A stretch of DNA of 64,000 bases from Rathayibacter tritici (lineage in GTDB: Bacteria; Actinomycetota; Actinomycetes; Actinomycetales; Microbacteriaceae): positions 122,594 through 186,593 of the forward strand of contig NZ_PSWS01000053.1 in the NCBI RefSeq assembly GCF_002932875.1, read 5' to 3'. Position numbers and translations under genes: made by a program. Shown in pieces: positions 59,492 through 64,000 of this stretch. The notes beneath the pieces are model-generated. The model was not told the origin of the DNA, ran no database searches, and saw nothing but the letters and a program-made list of their open reading frames with translations. Every line of letters starts with the position of its first letter. Within the stretch, counting starts at the first letter, position 1.

Positions 59492-60262
59492 ATGACGACG
59501 ACCACGGTCGACCTGCCCCAGGGGGCGCTGCGGCTCACCGTCAGCAGTAGTACCGATGTCGGAGCTGTCCGCCGAGTCAACGAGGACGCCGTCCTCGCGG
59601 ACGATCTCCTCCTGGCGGTCGCGGACGGGATGGGTGGGCACGCGCGTGGCGACCTGGCCAGCGCCGCCGCGGTCGAGGCGCTGCGCGAGAATCGGCCAGC
59701 GGGCCTCGGGTCGGTGGACGCGGTCTTCGACCTGGTGGAAGGCGCCAATGGGGCCGTGCGGTCGCTCGATGTGGGCGGCGCGCTCTGCGGCACGACGCTG
59801 ACCGGGCTGATGCTCGTGCTGCCCGAGCCCGCCGGCCCCGCGCGCTGGGCGCTGTTCAACGTGGGCGACTCGCGGGTCTACCGCTGGGACGGCGCGGAGC
59901 TCCAGCAGCTGACGGTGGACCACTCGGCCGTGCAGGAGCTCGTCTCGGCCGGTCTCCTCACCCGCGAATCGGCGGAGTCGCATCCTGACCGCAACATCGT
60001 CACCCGCGCCCTCGGTGCCGACGACGAGGTCGAGACGGACGTCTGGACACTTCCGGTGGTATCCCGCGCCAGCTACCTGCTCTGTTCGGACGGGCTCACG
60101 AAGGAGCTCTCGGACGAGCAGATCGCGGCCTTGTTCGCGCGCCGCGACTCCGGTGACTCCGCCGACCTCGCGCAGACGCTCGTGCGTGCCGCGGTGGACG
60201 CCGGGGGTCGCGACAACGTGACGGTCCTCGTCGTCGATGCAGTGCTCGATCCCCGCGCCTGA
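59492..60262 (+). CDS. PP2C-family Ser/Thr protein phosphatase
   Basis: A 256-residue soluble phosphatase with the canonical metal-binding motifs: [16 protein letters not shown] at the N-terminus, [46 protein letters not shown] and [12 protein letters not shown]. No membrane segment, so it is cytoplasmic. The ATG at 59492 lies 8 bases after the terC stop; AGAGGAG is present inside the terC end. It is probably in the terC transcript and therefore also linked to Mn2+, which is the metal cofactor of PP2C enzymes. No kinase gene is nearby. Confidence 0.92.
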   Translation: MTTTTVDLPQGALRLTVSSSTDVGAVRRVNEDAVLADDLLLAVADGMGGHARGDLASAAAVEALRENRPAGLGSVDAVFDLVEGANGAVRSLDVGGALCGTTLTGLMLVLPEPAGPARWALFNVGDSRVYRWDGAELQQLTVDHSAVQELVSAGLLTRESAESHPDRNIVTRALGADDEVETDVWTLPVVSRASYLLCSDGLTKELSDEQIAALFARRDSGDSADLAQTLVRAAVDAGGRDNVTVLVVDAVLDPRA

Positions 60263-60312
60263 GCCCCGTTACCACGCGCCGCGGGCGCCCCGAAAGCGGG
60301 GGAGTCCGGTGC

Positions 60313-60318
60313 TAGTGT
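60313..60318 (+). promoter_or_regulatory. -10 element upstream of leuCD
   Basis: TAGTGT ends 6 bases before an ATG at 60325 that opens a 16-codon frame, and about 120 bases before the leuC start. Confidence 0.4.
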
Positions 60319-60324
60319 CTCTGC

Positions 60325-60375
60325 ATGCTGAGCGGCCCGCACCTCCTTCCGTGCCGCGGCGAGGCCTCGATCTGA
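60325..60375 (+). CDS. Possible leuC leader peptide of 16 residues
   Basis: ATG 60325 to TGA 60373-60375 encodes [16 protein letters not shown], with three leucine codons, two of them adjacent (CTC CTT). It sits in the leaderless position after TAGTGT. Downstream, GAGGCC can pair with GGCCTC and CTCGG with CCGAG, so an attenuator is conceivable. The leucine content is modest and no T-run terminator is seen, so this is only a candidate. Confidence 0.25.
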   Translation: MLSGPHLLPCRGEASI

Positions 60376-60440
60376 GCGGCCTCCCTCGTCTCGGTGCCTC
60401 GACCGGCCGAGTAGCGACTCCAGGAGGAGAAGGAACCGTC

Positions 60441-61931
60441 ATGATCGAGAGCACCTCCGGCGCTGCCGCGCCCGTATCGAGCGCCGCCGACGCCCGCGCG
60501 GAGAAGCCCCGCACCCTCGCCGAGAAAGTCTGGGACGACCACGTCGTCGTCAAGGGCGAGAACGGCGCACCGGATCTGGTCTACATCGACCTGCACCTGC
60601 TGCACGAGGTGACCAGCCCCCAGCCGTTCGACGGACTCCGCGCGGCTGGTCGCCCGCTGCGCCGCCCGGATCTCACCATCGCCACCGAGGACCACAACAC
60701 CCCGACCCTCGAGATCGGGCGCCCGATCGAGGACCCGATCAGCCGCACCCAGATCGATGCGCTGCGCCGCAACGCCGACGAGTTCGGCGTCCGCCTGCAC
60801 TCCCTCGGCGACGTCGAGCAGGGCATCGTGCACGTCGTCGGCCCCCAGCTCGGGCTGACGATGCCCGGTGTCACGGTCGTCTGCGGCGATTCGCACACCT
60901 CGACGCACGGCGCGTTCGGCGCGATCGCGTTCGGCATCGGCACCAGCGAGGTCGAGCACGTGATGGCCACGCAGACCCTGCCGCTGCAGCGCTTCAAGAC
61001 GATGGCGATCACCGTCGAGGGAACGCTGAAGGAGGGGGTGACGGCGAAGGACATCATCCTCGCGGTCATCGCCCGTATCGGCACCGGTGGCGGGCAGGGC
61101 TACATCCTGGAGTACCGCGGCTCCGCGATCCGTGCGCTCTCGATGGAGGGTCGGATGACGATCTGCAACATGTCGATCGAGGCCGGTGCCCGCGCCGGCA
61201 TGGTCGCTCCGGATGAGACGACGTTCGCTTATCTGCGCGGCCGCCCGCACGCCCCCGCGGGGGAGGACTGGGATGCGGCGGTCGCCTATTGGCGCACGCT
61301 CCCGAGCGACGAGGGCGCCGTGTTCGACGCCGAGGTCGTGATCGACGCCGATGCGCTCGAGCCGTTCGTCACCTGGGGGACCAACCCCGGCCAGGGCGTC
61401 TCGCTCTCGCAAACGGTGCCCGACCCGGAGGCCATCGACGACCCGAACGAGCGCACCAGCGCTGTGCGGGCGCTGGAGTACATGGCGCTGGCGCCCGGCA
61501 CGCCGATGAAGGAGATCCCGGTCGACGTGGTCTTCATGGGCTCCTGCACCAACTCCCGTATCGAGGATTTGCGCGCCTTCGCCGCGATTGTCCAGGGCCG
61601 CACGAAGGCTCCCGGCGTCCGCGTGATGGTCGTTCCCGGCTCCGCCCGAGTGCGCCTGGAGGCCGAGGCGGAGGGGATCGACCGGATCGTCACCGCGTTC
61701 GGTGCGGAGTGGCGCTTCGCCGGCTGCTCGATGTGCCTCGGGATGAACACCGACCAGCTCGTCCAGGGGGAGCGCGTCGCGTCCACCTCCAACCGCAACT
61801 TCGAGGGGCGCCAGGGCAAGGGCGCCAAGACGCACCTCGTCTCGCCCCTGGTCGCCGCGGCGACCGCCGTACGCGGAACCCTCTCCAGCCCAGCGGACCT
61901 GGGCCCGGTCCGCGAGAGCGCAGGAGTGTGA
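60441..61931 (+). CDS. leuC: 3-isopropylmalate dehydratase large subunit
   Basis: A 496-residue aconitase-family subunit that with LeuD isomerises 2- and 3-isopropylmalate in leucine synthesis. Features: [33 protein letters not shown] in pieces, [33 protein letters not shown] in pieces, and the 4Fe-4S ligands in [13 protein letters not shown] and [11 protein letters not shown]. The N-terminus has a 25-residue extension before the usual start. GGAGGAGAAGG precedes the ATG at 60441. leuD follows at 2 bases, then murA. Confidence 0.95.
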   Translation: MIESTSGAAAPVSSAADARAEKPRTLAEKVWDDHVVVKGENGAPDLVYIDLHLLHEVTSPQPFDGLRAAGRPLRRPDLTIATEDHNTPTLEIGRPIEDPISRTQIDALRRNADEFGVRLHSLGDVEQGIVHVVGPQLGLTMPGVTVVCGDSHTSTHGAFGAIAFGIGTSEVEHVMATQTLPLQRFKTMAITVEGTLKEGVTAKDIILAVIARIGTGGGQGYILEYRGSAIRALSMEGRMTICNMSIEAGARAGMVAPDETTFAYLRGRPHAPAGEDWDAAVAYWRTLPSDEGAVFDAEVVIDADALEPFVTWGTNPGQGVSLSQTVPDPEAIDDPNERTSAVRALEYMALAPGTPMKEIPVDVVFMGSCTNSRIEDLRAFAAIVQGRTKAPGVRVMVVPGSARVRLEAEAEGIDRIVTAFGAEWRFAGCSMCLGMNTDQLVQGERVASTSNRNFEGRQGKGAKTHLVSPLVAAATAVRGTLSSPADLGPVRESAGV

Positions 61932-61933
61932 GC

Positions 61934-62530
61934 ATGCAGAAGTTCGAGACCGTGACCGCGATCGCAGCGCCGCTGAAGCGCGCGAACGTCGACACCGACC
62001 AGATCCTCCCCGGCGTGTACCTGCGCCGCATCACGAAGACCGGTTTCGAGGACGCCCTCTTCCACGGCTGGCGGCAGGAGGAGGATTTCGTGCTCAATCA
62101 GGAGCGCTATCGCGGCGCGGGCATCCTCGTCGCGGGCCCCGACTTCGGCACCGGTTCCAGCCGCGAGCACGCGGTCTGGGCGCTACGCGACTTCGGCTTC
62201 CGAGTCGTGATCTCGCCCCGGTTCGGCGACATCTTCCGCGGCAACGCCGGCAAGCAGGGGCTGCTCGCCGCGGTGGTGTCCGAGCCCGACGTCGAGCGCC
62301 TCTGGGAGATCATTGAAGCCACCCCGGGAATAGAACCGACGGTGGATCTGGTTGCGCGTACGGTCACCGCCGGTGGCGAGACCTTCGACTTCGAGATCGA
62401 CGACTACACTCGATGGCGCCTGATCGAGGGCCTGGACGACATCGGCCTGACCCTGCGCGACGAAGCGCTCATTTCCGAATTCGAGACCCGCCGCGAGAGC
62501 TGGCGGCCCAAGACATTGCCGGTGAAATAG
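61934..62530 (+). CDS. leuD: 3-isopropylmalate dehydratase small subunit
   Basis: A 198-residue swivelling-domain subunit, partner of LeuC. Features: [20 protein letters not shown], the substrate-binding [37 protein letters not shown] in pieces, and the C-terminal [19 protein letters not shown]. The ATG at 61934 comes 2 bases after the leuC stop; GCAGGAG lies just upstream. Together with leuC it forms a standard pair. Confidence 0.95.
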   Translation: MQKFETVTAIAAPLKRANVDTDQILPGVYLRRITKTGFEDALFHGWRQEEDFVLNQERYRGAGILVAGPDFGTGSSREHAVWALRDFGFRVVISPRFGDIFRGNAGKQGLLAAVVSEPDVERLWEIIEATPGIEPTVDLVARTVTAGGETFDFEIDDYTRWRLIEGLDDIGLTLRDEALISEFETRRESWRPKTLPVK

Positions 62531-62531
62531 C

Positions 62532-63902
62532 GTGAATACACTTCTTCAGGACGCCAAGGCGGCGGGAGCCCGAGTGGGAATGACGACCGAGCGGCTCACC
62601 ATCAACGGCGGTCGTCCCCTGGTGGGACGCATCGAACTCAAGGGTGCGAAGAACCTCGTCACGAAGGCGATGGTCGCGGCGCTGCTCGGTGAGACCGCGT
62701 CCACACTTCGGGACGTACCCGACATCAGCGACGTCCGCGTCGTGAAGGGTCTCCTCGAGGTGCACGGTGTGAAGGTGAAGCAGGGCGCCGAGGTCGGCGA
62801 GCTGATCCTCGACCCCTCCAACGTCGAGTCCGCGCACTTCGCTGACATCGATGCGCACGCTGGCTCCAGTCGCATCCCGATCCTCTTCTGCGGCCCGCTG
62901 TTGCACCGCCTGGGCGAGGCGTTCATTCCCGATCTCGGCGGCTGCCGCATCGGTGACCGCCCGATCGACTACCACCTCGAGGTGCTGCGCAACTTCGGCG
63001 CGGTCGTCGAGAAACTGCCCTCGGGTATCCGGATGTCGGCTCCTGAGGGCCTGCACGGAGCGAAGGTGTCGCTGCCCTACCCGAGCGTCGGAGCGACCGA
63101 GCAGGTGCTGCTCACCGCGGTCCGCGCCTCCGGGATCACCGAGCTCTCGGGCGCGGCGATCGAGCCCGAGATCATGGATCTGATCAACATCCTGCAGAAG
63201 ATGGGCGCCATCATCTCGGTCGACACCGACCGCGTGATCCGCATCGAGGGCGTGGACCGGCTCACCGGCTACTCTCACCGCGCGCTCTTCGACCGCAACG
63301 AGGCCGCCTCCTGGGCCGCTGCGGCACTCGCGACCGACGGCGACATCTTCGTCGGCGGCGCCCGCCAGCAGGAGATGACGACGTTCCTCAACGTCTTCCG
63401 CAAGGTCGGCGGAGCATTCGAGATCGCCGAGGACGGCATCCGTTTCTACCACCCGGGCGGCGAGCTCAAGCCGGTCATCATCGAGACCGATGTGCACCCG
63501 GGCTTCATGACCGACTGGCAGCAGCCGCTGGTCGTGGCGCTGACGAAGGCCAAGGGCGTGTCGATCGTGCACGAGACCGTCTACGAGCAGCGCTTCGGCT
63601 TCGTCGACGCGTTGGTCGAGATGGGCGCGACGATCCAGATCCACCGCGAGTGCCTCGGTGGGCAGGCGTGTCGCTTCGGCCAGCGCAACTTCATGCACTC
63701 CGCCGTGATCTCGGGCCCGTCGAAGCTGCACGGCGCCGACATCGTCGTGCCGGACCTGCGCGGCGGCTTCTCGCACCTGATCGCCGCGCTCTCCGCCGAG
63801 GGCACGTCGACGGTCTCGAACGTCGGCATCATCAGCCGCGGCTACGAGAACTTCCTCACCAAGCTCGAGCTGCTGGGCGCCGACTTCTCGCTCGACGCCT
63901 GA
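62532..63902 (+). CDS. murA: UDP-N-acetylglucosamine 1-carboxyvinyltransferase
   Basis: A 456-residue EPSP-synthase-fold enzyme that starts peptidoglycan precursor synthesis by adding enolpyruvate to UDP-GlcNAc. Features: LTINGGRPLVGRIELKGAKN with the catalytic Lys-Asn, TLRDVPDISDVRVV, and PDLGGCRIGDRPIDYHLEVL, where the cysteine that fosfomycin alkylates is kept (mycobacteria have Asp here). An N-terminal extension of 16 residues (NTLLQDAKAAGARVG) precedes MTTERL; an internal ATG at 62580 is an alternative start. The GTG at 62532 lies 2 bases after the leuD stop. A nested hairpin follows the gene. Confidence 0.93.
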   Translation: MNTLLQDAKAAGARVGMTTERLTINGGRPLVGRIELKGAKNLVTKAMVAALLGETASTLRDVPDISDVRVVKGLLEVHGVKVKQGAEVGELILDPSNVESAHFADIDAHAGSSRIPILFCGPLLHRLGEAFIPDLGGCRIGDRPIDYHLEVLRNFGAVVEKLPSGIRMSAPEGLHGAKVSLPYPSVGATEQVLLTAVRASGITELSGAAIEPEIMDLINILQKMGAIISVDTDRVIRIEGVDRLTGYSHRALFDRNEAASWAAAALATDGDIFVGGARQQEMTTFLNVFRKVGGAFEIAEDGIRFYHPGGELKPVIIETDVHPGFMTDWQQPLVVALTKAKGVSIVHETVYEQRFGFVDALVEMGATIQIHRECLGGQACRFGQRNFMHSAVISGPSKLHGADIVVPDLRGGFSHLIAALSAEGTSTVSNVGIISRGYENFLTKLELLGADFSLDA

Positions 63903-63904
63903 CC

Positions 63905-63970
63905 GAGGGAACCCCGACCCGTCGAGGGAGCCTGCACTATCAGGCTCCCTCGACGGTCCGAGGTTCCCTC
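63905..63970 (+). terminator. Nested double hairpin after murA
   Basis: An inner perfect 16-bp stem, CCGTCGAGGGAGCCTG (63919-63934) with its complement (63941-63956) and loop CACTAT, is enclosed by an outer perfect 9-bp stem GAGGGAACC (63905-63913) with GGTTCCCTC (63962-63970). It begins 3 bases after the murA stop. Confidence 0.85.
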
Positions 63971-64000
63971 GTCGGCGCCAGGGGTGGGGGCCGGGGGTGG

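Noticed and set aside
62532-63902. Fosfomycin-resistant MurA as in mycobacteria
   Set aside because: The catalytic position is cysteine (GGCRIG), not aspartate, so intrinsic target resistance is not predicted.

Overview
The window is high-GC, gene-dense DNA from an actinobacterium, most likely a member of the Microbacteriaceae. I infer this from the order dxr - site-2 protease - ispG - proS - nusA - ylxR - infB - rbfA - truB - ribF, from leuCD-murA, from the MEP isoprenoid genes, from a maltokinase, and from the many GTG starts. No genus can be assigned from the sequence alone. There is no transposase, integrase, phage gene, CRISPR array or rRNA. The only tRNA is tRNA-Glu(CUC).

Layout. 1-7147: the end of a polyamine-type ABC transporter (ATPase tail, two permeases), an asparaginase-II family protein, two class III aminotransferases of the GabT type on the minus strand, an OsmC protein and a PlsC acyltransferase. 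7269-12435: an FKBP lipoprotein, dxr, an RseP-like protease and ispG. 12457-21179: a small exported protein, proS, a broken DUF2599 gene where rimP is often found, then nusA-ylxR-infB-rbfA. 21176-29302: a frameshifted remnant, mutY, a kinase-like protein, a ketopantoate reductase-like protein, truB, two membrane proteins, ribF, an SDR/DUF2867 protein and an SGNH hydrolase. 29348-33849: a csoR-mmuM-macrodomain operon and a SNF2 helicase behind a structured leader. 33872-41233: thiM-thiE-thiD/tenA under a TPP riboswitch, and sbcDC. 41368-50896: corA, a low-GC two-gene islet, a maltokinase with a 56-residue acidic protein, an S9 oligopeptidase, a CYTH/CHAD protein and a Stealth phosphotransferase. 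51297-57983: a phosphodiesterase, an M20 peptidase, a YrdC - MFS - YrdC group and an MBL-fold protein. 58109-63970: tRNA-Glu, terC under a yybP-ykoY (manganese) riboswitch, a PP2C phosphatase, leuCD and murA.

The most unusual structure is non-coding. Arrays of 19-bp iterons, arranged as inverted left and right sets around GAGAGCGCTCTC palindromes, occur between the Stealth gene and the phosphodiesterase (two modules) and again before ispG (one module). I do not recognise this element. Other notable features are a recurring TANNNT-N6-8-ATG/GTG layout at about 19 genes, which implies widespread leaderless transcription; two riboswitches whose switching strands include or mask the Shine-Dalgarno sequence; a candidate alternative-pairing leader before the SNF2 helicase; and a micro-ORF chain plus hairpin before infB.
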